Positions 1-6,820 are shown, counted from the first letter of the stretch. The stretch is 8,240 nucleotides of DNA from Acidobacteriota bacterium (GCA_011523485.1 WTGR01000357.1:1-8240), one strand, 5' to 3'. Notes: generated by a model not told the origin, from the sequence alone. Numbers and translations are program-made.

Positions 1-385
1 GATGGTGCGCGAGGAGGTCGACGGCTTCATGCGCTGGCTCCGCTCGCGCGGCGCCGTTCCTACGGTGGTCGCGTTGCGGGAGCACTTCGAGCGGACGCGG
101 CGGCAGGAGCTGGAGCGGCTCGCGCCCAGGCTGGCGTCGCTGCCGCCGGCCGCCAGAACGCGCGTGGAAGAGGTCACGCGGCTGCTGGTGGAGAAGCTGC
201 TGTCGTCGCCGACCCAGCAGCTCAAGGCGGCGCCGGACGAAGAGGCCGTGGCCGCCGACGCGGACACGCTCAGCCGGCTGTTCGGACTCGACGAGAGAGC
301 GGCCGAGGAACGACGGCGCACGCTGCGCGATCGCGAGGCGGCGGGCGCCACCGCCGGACGCCCTTCGACCCCGAGGAACCGGTGA
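1..385 (+). CDS. hemA: Glutamyl-tRNA reductase, C-terminal part (5' end outside window)
   Basis: GluTR reduces glutamyl-tRNA(Glu) to glutamate-1-semialdehyde with NADPH, the first committed step of C5-pathway tetrapyrrole synthesis, in the cytoplasm. Only about the last 127 codons are present, and base 1 is the last base of a preceding codon. The visible part is the helical C-terminal dimerisation domain: 'VREEVDGFMRWLRSR', then an Arg/Glu-rich helix, then 'RVEEVTRLLVEKLLSSPTQQLK', which is split here only by description and is characteristic of the family. The NADP and catalytic domains lie upstream. The in-frame ATG at position 2 is an internal Met, not the start. After 'LSRLFGL', the usual end of the family, there is a charged tail of roughly 30 residues rich in Arg, Glu and Ala. 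The stop overlaps the next start (GTGA, 382-385), so translation is probably coupled to hemC. Identity is supported by both the domain and the hemCDB neighbours. Confidence 0.9.
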   Translation, partial: MVREEVDGFMRWLRSRGAVPTVVALREHFERTRRQELERLAPRLASLPPAARTRVEEVTRLLVEKLLSSPTQQLKAAPDEEAVAADADTLSRLFGLDERAAEERRRTLRDREAAGATAGRPSTPRNR

Positions 386-1323
386 GACGGCTGCGGGTCG
401 GGACGCGCGGCAGCCCCCTCGCCCGCTGGCAGGCGGAAGCCGTGGCCGGCGCCCTCGTGCGTGCGGGGGCCCCCAACGTCGAGCTGGTGCTCATCAGGAC
501 CAGCGGCGACCGCCTGTCCTCGAAGCCGATCTCCAGCACCGGAGGCAAGCGGCTGTTCGTCAAGGAGATCGAAGAAGCGCTGATCGACGGGCGGGTCGAC
601 CTCGCCGTCCACAGCGCCAAGGATCTGCCCGCCGAACGGCTGGCGGGGCTGAGCGTGCAGGCGGTGCTGCCGCGCGAGGACGCGCGCGACGCGGTCGTGG
701 CGCCGCGGTCGGGCGAGCCTCCCGCCGCGGACCCGGCAGCGATCTTCGCACCCGACCGGGCTCCGCGGGTCGGCACCGGCAGCGTGCGCCGAACCGCGCA
801 ACTGCGGCACGCGTATCCCCACCTGGAAGTCGCCCCGATCCGCGGCAACGTCGGCACGCGGCTCGACAAGCTCGAGGCAGGGGGTTTCGACCTGCTGGTG
901 CTGGCCGCGGCGGGGCTGGTGCGGCTGAACCTGGCCGGGCGCATCGCCGTCCGGCTGCCGTTCGATATCTGCGTCCCGGCCCCCGGCCAGGGGATCGTCT
1001 GCGCCGAGCACCGCAGCGACGACGACGAGATGCGCGATCTGCTCTCGGCGATCGCGGATCGCGACGCCTCGGCCGCCCTGGAGGCGGAACGCGCACTCGT
1101 CACCGCGCTGGGGGCGGACTGTCAGGTGCCGCTGGGAGCCGTGACGACCGTCGCCGGGAGCGATCTGTTCCTGCGCGGCGTGGTCGCCTCGCCGGACGGG
1201 GTCAGGCTGGTACGTAGCGAGGCCAACGGATCGCTGGCGGGCGCCGCCGATCTGGGCGCCCGGGTCGCGGCCGGGCTTCTGGACGGGGGCGCCGGACCGT
1301 TGCTGGAGGCGGCCCGGACCTGA
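382..1323 (+). CDS. hemC: Hydroxymethylbilane synthase (porphobilinogen deaminase)
   Basis: The enzyme joins four porphobilinogen molecules into the linear tetrapyrrole hydroxymethylbilane, using a covalently bound dipyrromethane cofactor; it is a cytoplasmic monomer. The 313-residue product has the normal family length. Visible signatures are 'RVGTRGSPLARWQ' (5-17), 'RTSGD' (39-43), 'GGKRLFVKEIEEAL' (54-67), 'DLAVHSAKDLP' (73-83) with the catalytic Asp at 81, 'GTGSVRRTAQL' (131-141), 'IRGNVGTRLDKL' (153-164), 'PAPGQG' (199-204) and 'DCQVPLG' (246-252), where Cys247 is the cofactor attachment residue. The start is GTG at 382, overlapping the hemA stop by 4 nt, with a GAGGA ribosome site at 373-377. 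The motif RVGTRGSP begins only four residues after this start, which leaves no room for a later one. Third gene order position before hemD supports the call. All key residues are present, so the enzyme should be active. Confidence 0.97.
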   Translation: MRRLRVGTRGSPLARWQAEAVAGALVRAGAPNVELVLIRTSGDRLSSKPISSTGGKRLFVKEIEEALIDGRVDLAVHSAKDLPAERLAGLSVQAVLPREDARDAVVAPRSGEPPAADPAAIFAPDRAPRVGTGSVRRTAQLRHAYPHLEVAPIRGNVGTRLDKLEAGGFDLLVLAAAGLVRLNLAGRIAVRLPFDICVPAPGQGIVCAEHRSDDDEMRDLLSAIADRDASAALEAERALVTALGADCQVPLGAVTTVAGSDLFLRGVVASPDGVRLVRSEANGSLAGAADLGARVAAGLLDGGAGPLLEAART

Positions 1324-2138
1324 TGGCTCACGAAACGCGGCCGCTGACCGGAAAACGGATCCTGGTGACGCGCCCGCGGGCGCAGGCGTCCGAGCTGGCC
1401 GAGCGGCTGGACGCTCTGGGCGCCGAGTCGATCGAGGCGCCGGCGATCCGCATCGTTCCGCCGGACGACATGCAATCTCTCGACGACGCGTGCGCCGCCG
1501 CGGCTTCATTCGCCTGGATCGTGTTCACGTCGGCCAACGCCGTCGACGCCTTCCTGCAGCGCCTCGACGGCGCGGGCGGGGGCGACGGGACGCTCGCGGG
1601 GGTTCGGATCTGCGCCATCGGTCCGGCGACCGCCGCACGGCTCGCGCGGCACGGACTGTCCGTGGATCTGGCGCCGGCCGACCATCGCGGCGAAGGCGTG
1701 AGCGCTGCGCTCCGGGCTGCCCTGGATCTGCGTGGAACGCGCATCCTGCTGCCGCGGGCCGACATCGCACGGCCGCTCCTGCCCGACGCACTGCGGGCTG
1801 CGGGGGCCGCGGTGACGGAGGTCACCGCGTACCGTACGGTGGCCGCCACCGCATGGCCGGGGGCCGGCGTGCGCGAGCTGCTCGATCGGGGCGGGATCGA
1901 TGCGGTGACGTTCACCAGCGCGTCCGCCGTCCGCGCCGTCGCGCAATCGCTCGGCGCGGTGCGGGCCGTCGAGCTGTTGCGCCCGACCGTCGTGGCGGCG
2001 ATCGGTCCCGTCACGGCCCGGGCCGCGGGGCAGCTCGGGGTGGAGACGACGGTGATGCCGTCCACGTACACTACGCAGGCGCTCGCGCTGGCCCTTGCGG
2101 ACTATTTCACCGGAACGCCGGCGGCGCACTCCGCCTGA
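1323..2138 (+). CDS. hemD: Uroporphyrinogen-III synthase
   Basis: HemD cyclises hydroxymethylbilane with inversion of ring D to give uroporphyrinogen III, the branch point to heme, siroheme and corrinoids. The 271-residue product matches the family length and its two-lobed pattern: 'GKRILVTRPRAQASELAERL' (10-29), 'WIVFTSANAVDAF' (65-77), 'ICAIGPATAARL' (96-107), 'ILLPRADIARPLLPDAL' (141-157), 'VTAYRTV' (167-173) with the commonly conserved Tyr at 170, 'VTFTSASAVRAV' (195-206), and 'VVAAIGPVTARAAGQLGV' (223-240). The family diverges strongly in sequence, so recognition rests on these spaced signatures plus position. The ATG at 1323 shares one base with the hemC stop (TGATG). A GGAGG at 1305-1309 lies 13 nt upstream, longer than ideal, so translation probably depends on re-initiation from hemC. 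No truncation is seen. Confidence 0.94.
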   Translation: MAHETRPLTGKRILVTRPRAQASELAERLDALGAESIEAPAIRIVPPDDMQSLDDACAAAASFAWIVFTSANAVDAFLQRLDGAGGGDGTLAGVRICAIGPATAARLARHGLSVDLAPADHRGEGVSAALRAALDLRGTRILLPRADIARPLLPDALRAAGAAVTEVTAYRTVAATAWPGAGVRELLDRGGIDAVTFTSASAVRAVAQSLGAVRAVELLRPTVVAAIGPVTARAAGQLGVETTVMPSTYTTQALALALADYFTGTPAAHSA

Positions 2139-2153
2139 AACGGGAACCATGGC

Positions 2154-3191
2154 ATGACTACCACCGCTGCTCCCTCGCCGGCGGGCGTCGCGCGGAAGCG
2201 GGCGCCCGACGAAACGCTGGACCTGCGCCGCCGCCCCCGGCGCCTGCGCCGCTCCGCCGCGATCCGCGGCATGGTGCGCGAAACGCGGCTCTCCCCCGAC
2301 GGGCTGGTCTATCCCCTGTTCGTCTGCGAAGGCGAGGGCGTGCGGCGGGAGGTGCCGTCGATGCCGGGGGTGTACCAATTGTCGGTCGATGAGGCCGTCG
2401 CCGAAACGGCCGCCGCCGCGGGCGACGGCGTCCGGTCGGTCCTGCTGTTCGGCCTGCCGCACGACGAGGACAAGGACGAGATCGGCAGCCCGGCGGACGA
2501 CCCCGGCGCACCGGTCCAGGCCGCGATCCGGGCCATCAAGGACGAGACGCCGGACATCCTGGTCGTGACCGACGTGTGCCTCTGCGAGTACACGTCGCAC
2601 GGTCACTGCGGCATCGTCGACGGCGACGTCATCGTCAACGACGCCACGGTCGAACGGCTCGCACGCACGGCCGTCTCGCACGCGGAAGCGGGGGCCGACG
2701 TGGTCGCCCCCTCCGACATGATGGACGGGCGGGTCGGCGCGATCCGCGACGCGCTCGACGCCGCGCGCTTCGCCGATGTCGCGATCATGAGCTACGCCGC
2801 CAAGTACTGCTCGGCCTACTACGGCCCGTTCCGCGACGCGGCCGACTCGGCGCCCGCGTTCGGCGACCGGCGGACGCACCAGATGGATCCGGCCAACGTC
2901 GAGGAGGCCCTGCGCGAGGTGGCGCTCGATCTGGAGGAAGGCGCCGACATCGTCATGGTGAAGCCGGCGCTGCACTACCTGGACGTCATCGCGCGGGTCA
3001 AGGAGGCGTTCGGCTGCCCGACCGCGGCCTACCACGTCAGCGGCGAGTACGCCATGCTGAAGGCGGCCGCCCGCAACGGCTGGCTGGACGAGGAGCGCGC
3101 GATGCGGGAAGTGCTGACCGCCATCACGCGCGCCGGGGCGGACATCGTCATCACCTACTACGCGCGAGCGGCGGCGCGCATGCTGGATTGA
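2154..3191 (+). CDS. hemB: Delta-aminolevulinic acid dehydratase (porphobilinogen synthase)
   Basis: HemB condenses two 5-aminolevulinate molecules into porphobilinogen, the substrate of the upstream hemC product; it is a cytoplasmic homo-octamer in most bacteria. The 345-residue product shows '[16 protein letters not shown]' (29-44), 'YPLFVCEG' (53-60), the zinc-site segment '[14 protein letters not shown]' (140-153) with Cys142, Cys144 and Cys152, the first Schiff-base lysine in '[19 protein letters not shown]' (212-230, Lys217), and the second in 'MVKPA' (268-272, Lys270). The three cysteines place it in the zinc-dependent class rather than the Asp-rich magnesium-only class. About 25 poorly conserved residues precede the domain. 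ATG 2154 fits a GGGA at 2142-2145. The ATG at 2149 is in another frame and stops after two codons. It lies 15 nt after hemD and closes the operon. Being last, although its product acts before HemC and HemD, is a common cluster arrangement. Confidence 0.97.
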   Translation: MTTTAAPSPAGVARKRAPDETLDLRRRPRRLRRSAAIRGMVRETRLSPDGLVYPLFVCEGEGVRREVPSMPGVYQLSVDEAVAETAAAAGDGVRSVLLFGLPHDEDKDEIGSPADDPGAPVQAAIRAIKDETPDILVVTDVCLCEYTSHGHCGIVDGDVIVNDATVERLARTAVSHAEAGADVVAPSDMMDGRVGAIRDALDAARFADVAIMSYAAKYCSAYYGPFRDAADSAPAFGDRRTHQMDPANVEEALREVALDLEEGADIVMVKPALHYLDVIARVKEAFGCPTAAYHVSGEYAMLKAAARNGWLDEERAMREVLTAITRAGADIVITYYARAAARMLD

Positions 3192-3220
3192 TGGACACCG
3201 GAGGCCAGCGGGCGTAATCT
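3192..3220 (+). promoter_or_regulatory. Candidate sigma70-type promoter for the CRTAC1-like/TPR gene pair
   Basis: Directly after the hemB stop there is TGGACA (3192-3197, five of six matches to TTGACA), a spacer of exactly 17 nt, and TAATCT (3215-3220), which keeps the three most constrained bases of a -10 box (T1, A2, T6) but matches only three of six overall. A start point 6-8 nt downstream would fall near 3227-3228, about 7-8 nt before the ATG at 3235. There is no Shine-Dalgarno in 3221-3234; the GGAGG at 3200-3204 is about 30 nt too far upstream and would not be in such a transcript. The spacing and position support a near-leaderless transcript, but chance matches of this quality occur and no experiment backs it. 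Confidence 0.45.
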
Positions 3221-3234
3221 GACCGCCGTTCCCG

Positions 3235-5001
3235 ATGCATCCGACTGCACGACGCTCGGCGACCTGCTCCCTGCTGGCCGTGTGCCTGTCCGCCTGCGGC
3301 CCCGATCCGGCCGCGCGGCCGGATCCCGACACGGAGCCCGCCGCCGCGCCGGAATCCGACGTGGAGTGGTTCGTGGATCGGGCCGCCGAGACCGGACTCG
3401 ACTTCGTGCACTTCAACGGGATGACCGGCCGGTTCTATCAGCCCGAGATGGCCGGACCGGGCGTCGGGCTGTTCGACTACGACAACGACGGCGACCTCGA
3501 CGTGTACCTCGTGCAGGGAGATCGGCTGGGCGACGGCGAGCCGCTGCTCCCGCCGCCCGCGGACCAGCCGCCCGGCGACCGGCTCTACCGCAACGACCTG
3601 GAGATCGCGGCCGACGGCAAGCGCCGGCTCCGGTTCACCGACGTGACCGACGAGGCAGGCGTCGCGGTAAGCGGCTACGGCATGGGCGTCGCGGCCGGCG
3701 ACATGGACAACGACGGCTGGACCGACCTGTACCTGACCCGCTTCGGACGCAACCGCATGCTCCGCAACCGGGGCGACGGCACCTTCGCCGACGTCACCGA
3801 CCGGAGCGGCACGGGCGATCCCGGATGGGGAGTTCCGGCGTCGTTCTTCGACTACGACCGGGACGGCCGGCTCGATCTTTTCGTCGGCAACTACCTCGGC
3901 TACACGCTGGCGGGCCACACGCAGTGCTACGACCGGGCCGGCGCACCCGACTATTGCGCGCCGGAGACGAGCCGGCCGCAGCCCGACGTCCTCTACCGCA
4001 ACCGGGGGGACGGCACCTTCGAGGACGTGACCGCGGCAGCCGGGATGGGCCGCGAGTTCGGGCCGGCCCTCGGCTCGGCAACGGCCGATTTCGACAACGA
4101 CGGGTGGATCGACCTTTTCGTCGCCAACGATCAGCGCGAGAACCAGTTGTGGATGAACCGGGGCGACGGCACCTTCCGCAACCGCGCGCTGTCGGCGGGA
4201 GCGGCGCTCGGCGCGGGCGGCAACGCCAAGGCCGACATGGGGGTCGACGCCGGCGATTTCGACAACGACGGCGACGAGGACCTCTTCATCACGGAGCTGG
4301 CCGGCCAGGGCAGCACCCTGTACGTGAACGACGGCGGCGGCCTGTTCCGGGACAGGAGCGCCGCGCTCGGCATCCGCGCCCCGAGCCTGCCGTACACCGG
4401 CTTCGGAACGGCCTGGATCGACATCGACAACGACGGCTGGCTCGACGTCGTCGCGGTGAACGGCGCGGTCGTACTGAACTTCGAAACGTTCGGACCGGAC
4501 AACCCGTTCGCGCTCGACCAGCGCAACCAGGTGTTCCGCAACACGGGCGGCGCCGGGTTCGAGGCGGCCACCGGCCGCGCCGGCTCCGTGTTCGAGCTGT
4601 CGGAAGTGAGCCGCGGCGCCGCCTTCGGCGACGTCGACAACGACGGGGACACGGATGTGCTGGTGGCCAACGCGGCCGGCCGCGTGCGGCTGCTGCTGAA
4701 CCAGGTCGGCAACCGCGGCCACTGGCTGGGCCTGCGGCTCGTGGGCGCCAATCCCCGCAGAGACATGCTCGGAGCGCGCGTGGAGGCGGTGCTTCCCGAC
4801 GGCACGACGCGCCGGCGCCGCGCCCGCGCCGACGGCAGCTTCGCGTCCGCGAACGATCCCCGGGTGCTGCTCGGCCTCGGCGCGTCGGCCGCCGTCTCGC
4901 TCGTGCGCGTGTTCTGGCCGGACGGCGAGGTCGAAGAATGGACGGACCCGGCGATCGACCGCTACACGACGCTGCAACAGGGAGGAGGCCGGCCGCAATG
5001 A
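3235..5001 (+). CDS. CRTAC1-like lipoprotein: FG-GAP/VCBS seven-bladed propeller with C-terminal ASPIC/UnbV domain
   Basis: The 588-residue product starts with a lipoprotein signal peptide: a basic n-region, a hydrophobic stretch and lipobox LSAC with Cys21 as the likely lipidated residue. A Pro/Asp/Ala-rich linker (22-42) follows. Seven DxDxDGxxD calcium-binding loops lie at residues 81-89, 156-164, 206-214, 285-293, 341-349, 396-404 and 466-474, many followed by the blade signature 'LYRNRGDGTFEDVT' or variants. This number fits a seven-bladed integrin-alpha-like propeller. Residues about 495-572 ('GHWLGLRLVG', 'GARVEAVLPDG', 'VRVFWPDGEVEEW') match the ASPIC/UnbV domain family. Cys231 and Cys241 lie in an insert after the third loop and may form a disulfide. 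The name comes from the animal cartilage acidic protein CRTAC1; the bacterial role is unknown, with binding of protein or glycan at the cell surface or in the periplasm inferred. No Shine-Dalgarno precedes the ATG. The stop overlaps the downstream TPR gene by 4 nt. Confidence 0.92.
   Translation: MHPTARRSATCSLLAVCLSACGPDPAARPDPDTEPAAAPESDVEWFVDRAAETGLDFVHFNGMTGRFYQPEMAGPGVGLFDYDNDGDLDVYLVQGDRLGDGEPLLPPPADQPPGDRLYRNDLEIAADGKRRLRFTDVTDEAGVAVSGYGMGVAAGDMDNDGWTDLYLTRFGRNRMLRNRGDGTFADVTDRSGTGDPGWGVPASFFDYDRDGRLDLFVGNYLGYTLAGHTQCYDRAGAPDYCAPETSRPQPDVLYRNRGDGTFEDVTAAAGMGREFGPALGSATADFDNDGWIDLFVANDQRENQLWMNRGDGTFRNRALSAGAALGAGGNAKADMGVDAGDFDNDGDEDLFITELAGQGSTLYVNDGGGLFRDRSAALGIRAPSLPYTGFGTAWIDIDNDGWLDVVAVNGAVVLNFETFGPDNPFALDQRNQVFRNTGGAGFEAATGRAGSVFELSEVSRGAAFGDVDNDGDTDVLVANAAGRVRLLLNQVGNRGHWLGLRLVGANPRRDMLGARVEAVLPDGTTRRRRARADGSFASANDPRVLLGLGASAAVSLVRVFWPDGEVEEWTDPAIDRYTTLQQGGGRPQ
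3765..4176 (+). repeat. DNA-level repeats encoding propeller blades
   Basis: Within the CRTAC1-like gene, a segment of about 20 bases containing AACCGGGGCGACGGCACCTT occurs at 3766-3785 and 4156-4175, and with one mismatch at 4000-4019. It encodes the 'NRGDGTF' blade turn. A second short repeat, GACAACGACGG, recurs in six of the seven calcium loops across the gene (near 3480, 3706, 4093, 4260, 4426 and 4635). These are intragenic repeats that preserve frame, consistent with propeller growth by blade duplication, and are not a mobile repeat or CRISPR. Confidence 0.85.
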
Positions 5002-6611
5002 CTTGCGGGCTGCGAAGGTCGCCGGCCGCGTGCGCCCTCGTGGGCCTCCTCGTCCTGAGCGGCGGCTGCGCGCCCGCTGACGAGACGCCCCCGCCCGCCG
5101 GCGGCGCCGGCGTGGCGGCCCCGCCGCCGTTCGTCATGCCCGACCTCTCCGGGCTTCCGGAGGCGGTCCGGGAACAGGTACGGCAGCGGCACGACGCCCT
5201 GCGGCGCGCCGAGGAGTCCGGCACGGCGATCGCCCGCGGAAACGCCTACGGCGAGCTCGGGCTCATCCTCATGGCCACCCGCTTCTACGAGGCCGCCGAG
5301 ATCGCGTTGGGTCACGCACGGGCGCTCGCGCCGCGGCGCATGCGGTGGCCGTACTACCTCGGGCAGCTCTACCGGACGACCGGCGATCAGCCGCGCGCCG
5401 TCGAGCTCTTCGAGCACGCCGTCGAGCTCGATCCGACCTACGTCGCGGCGCTCGTTCGCCTCGGCGAGCTGTATCTCGACGAGGGCCGTGCGGAGGACGC
5501 GGAGCCGCTCTTCGAGCAGGCGCTGGCGATCGACCCGGCGTCCGCGCCGGCGCTGTCCGGCATCGGCCGCGCGGCGCTGGCGCAAGGCGCGACCGCGCGG
5601 GCCATCGAGTACCTGGAGCGCGCACTCGCGGTCGGGCCCGCGGCCTGGGACATCCACTACAACCTGGCGACGGCGTACCGCGACGCGGGGCGGCCGGAAC
5701 TGGCCGAGGAGCACCTGAACCAGCGCGGCGGCGACCCGCCGGAGCCGCCGGACCCGCTCATGCGGGCGTACGGGGCCCTGCTGCGAAGCCCGCGCAACTA
5801 CGAGACCCGCGGCGTCGCGGCGATGCAGGACGGCCGCGCCGCCGACGCGGTCGAGATATTCAGGGAGGGAATCGCGGAAACGCCGGACGACGCATCGTTG
5901 CGCCAGCAACTCGGAACCGCCCTCTTCGCCACCGGCGATGCCGACGGCGCCGCCGAGCAGTTCGAGTCGGCGCTACGCCTGGACTCCACGCAGGCCCGGG
6001 CCCATGCCGGCCTGGGAACGCTGGCGAGCATGGGCGGCCGGCAGGCCGAGGCCGTCGGGCACTTCACGGCAGCGGTCCGGCACGATCCGGACTACCTGGA
6101 GGCGCGGCTCGGACTGGTGGATGCGTATCGCGCCGCCGGACGCGCGGAGGACGCGCTGGCCGAGCTGGACCGGGCGGTCGAAATCGCACCCGGATTCGCC
6201 GACGTCTGGCTGGCGCGGGGGATGCTGCTGGTCCAGCTCGGCCGCTACCGGGAGGCGCGCGAGCGCCTGGACGAAGCGCGCACCGTCCACCCCGGACACC
6301 CCGCACTGACCAACCTGCTGATCCGCGTGCTCGCCGCCGCGCCGGACCCCGGCGCCCGCGACGGCCGCCGGGCGATCGCGCTCGTCGAGCCGCTCCTCCG
6401 GGCGCCCCCCAACCCGACCCTGGACGAGACCGTGGCGATGGCGCTCGCCGAAGCGGGCCGGTACGCCGAGGCGGCCGAACGCCAGCGCCGGGCGATCGCG
6501 GCCGCCGAAGCGGCGGGGTACCCGGAGGTCGCCCGCGCGATGTCCGGCGTGCTCGGCCTCTACGAGCGGAACCGACCGTCCCGCGCGCCGCTGGGAGGAC
6601 CGCAACCCTGA
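4998..6611 (+). CDS. Tetratricopeptide-repeat lipoprotein
   Basis: The 537-residue product begins with a short basic region, a hydrophobic stretch (11-20) and a lipobox-like SGGC with Cys24; Ser at -3 is less usual than Leu, so lipidation is probable rather than certain. A Pro/Ala-rich linker (25-45) follows. The rest is helical repeat: about five TPRs at roughly 83-240 (for example 'LGQLYRTTGDQPRAVELFEH', 121-140), a Pro-rich break 'GGDPPEPPDP' (244-253), then at least five more at 266-431 and a further TPR-like pair near 474-504. TPRs are protein-binding scaffolds; no catalytic domain is visible. The ATG at 4998 overlaps the upstream stop (ATGA) and has a strong GGAGGAGG at 4981-4988 with a 9-nt spacing. 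The reading frame stays open far upstream only because of base composition; the lipoprotein signal and ribosome site fix this start. Translation is coupled to the CRTAC1-like gene, which suggests the products act together. Function is not known. Confidence 0.9.
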   Translation: MTCGLRRSPAACALVGLLVLSGGCAPADETPPPAGGAGVAAPPPFVMPDLSGLPEAVREQVRQRHDALRRAEESGTAIARGNAYGELGLILMATRFYEAAEIALGHARALAPRRMRWPYYLGQLYRTTGDQPRAVELFEHAVELDPTYVAALVRLGELYLDEGRAEDAEPLFEQALAIDPASAPALSGIGRAALAQGATARAIEYLERALAVGPAAWDIHYNLATAYRDAGRPELAEEHLNQRGGDPPEPPDPLMRAYGALLRSPRNYETRGVAAMQDGRAADAVEIFREGIAETPDDASLRQQLGTALFATGDADGAAEQFESALRLDSTQARAHAGLGTLASMGGRQAEAVGHFTAAVRHDPDYLEARLGLVDAYRAAGRAEDALAELDRAVEIAPGFADVWLARGMLLVQLGRYREARERLDEARTVHPGHPALTNLLIRVLAAAPDPGARDGRRAIALVEPLLRAPPNPTLDETVAMALAEAGRYAEAAERQRRAIAAAEAAGYPEVARAMSGVLGLYERNRPSRAPLGGPQP

Positions 6612-6627
6612 CAGCCGAGTGCCAGCG

Positions 6628-6654
6628 GGATCCGGATCCGTGGATCAGAATCCA
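6628..6654. repeat. Palindrome cluster after the TPR gene
   Basis: GGATCCGGATCC at 6628-6639 is a perfect 12-bp palindrome, formed by two adjoining GGATCC units. It is followed by TGGAT (6641-6645), a 4-nt loop CAGA and ATCCA (6650-6654). The structure lies 17 nt after the TPR stop. It could be a weak terminator or processing hairpin, but there is no T-tract, so the role is open. Confidence 0.4.
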
Positions 6655-6715
6655 GGGAACCGAATATCCTCGATCGACGGCGCCCTACCGGCCACGGCGC
6701 AGGACCCCAAGGACA

Positions 6716-6740
6716 GGACCGTAAACAGGGCAATCGGTCC
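6716..6740. repeat. Hyphenated palindrome upstream of the receptor promoter
   Basis: GGACCG (6716-6721) and CGGTCC (6735-6740) form perfect 6-bp arms around a 13-nt, relatively AT-richer centre. It sits about 50 bp upstream of the -10-like box. The layout resembles an activator or repressor half-site pair, but six-base arms in such GC-rich DNA can occur by chance. Confidence 0.3.
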
Positions 6741-6791
6741 ACTCCGCCGAGCGACGCCGCCCTGCTCCGCACTTCGGCACGACAATTGCTG

Positions 6792-6797
6792 TATACT
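6792..6797 (+). promoter_or_regulatory. -10-like box of the TonB receptor gene
   Basis: TATACT at 6792-6797 matches five of six bases of the sigma70 -10 consensus and lies in an AT-richer patch (ACAATTGCTGTATACTG) that stands out from the surroundings. A TG directly precedes it, one base off the extended -10 arrangement. No good -35 box is found at 16-18 nt; TTCGGC at 6773-6778 is too close. A start near 6804 would give a leader of about 67 nt. Confidence 0.5.
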
Positions 6798-6820
6798 GCG
6801 CCGTCTCGCGTGCGTTCATC

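Noticed and set aside
3191..3217. ATG overlapping the hemB stop (TGATG) followed by eight codons, looking like another coupled gene.
   Set aside because: It ends in TAA after eight codons, has no relation to the following frame, and overlaps the better-supported promoter candidate.
1506..3416. Long open frame on the minus strand (about 636 codons) across hemD and hemB, with a similar one of about 615 codons across the CRTAC1-like gene (3151-4998).
   Set aside because: They are antisense to genes with clear catalytic or structural motifs. Their products are Arg/Val/Gly/Ala-rich without recognisable domains, and GC-rich third positions suppress stops on the opposite strand.
3469..4660. Regularly spaced short repeats resembling a CRISPR-like or tandem array.
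   Set aside because: They are in-frame codons for calcium loops and blade turns of a propeller protein, with coding sequence rather than unique spacers between them.
3282..4997. Upstream extension of the TPR reading frame by about 572 codons through the CRTAC1-like gene, suggesting a 1,109-residue fusion.
   Set aside because: The extension is an Arg-rich shadow of the propeller repeats in another frame. The TPR protein has its own strong ribosome site and a lipoprotein signal starting at 4998.
6612..6660. Intrinsic terminator after the TPR gene.
   Set aside because: Palindromes are present, but there is no T-run after any stem, so a Rho-independent terminator is not supported.
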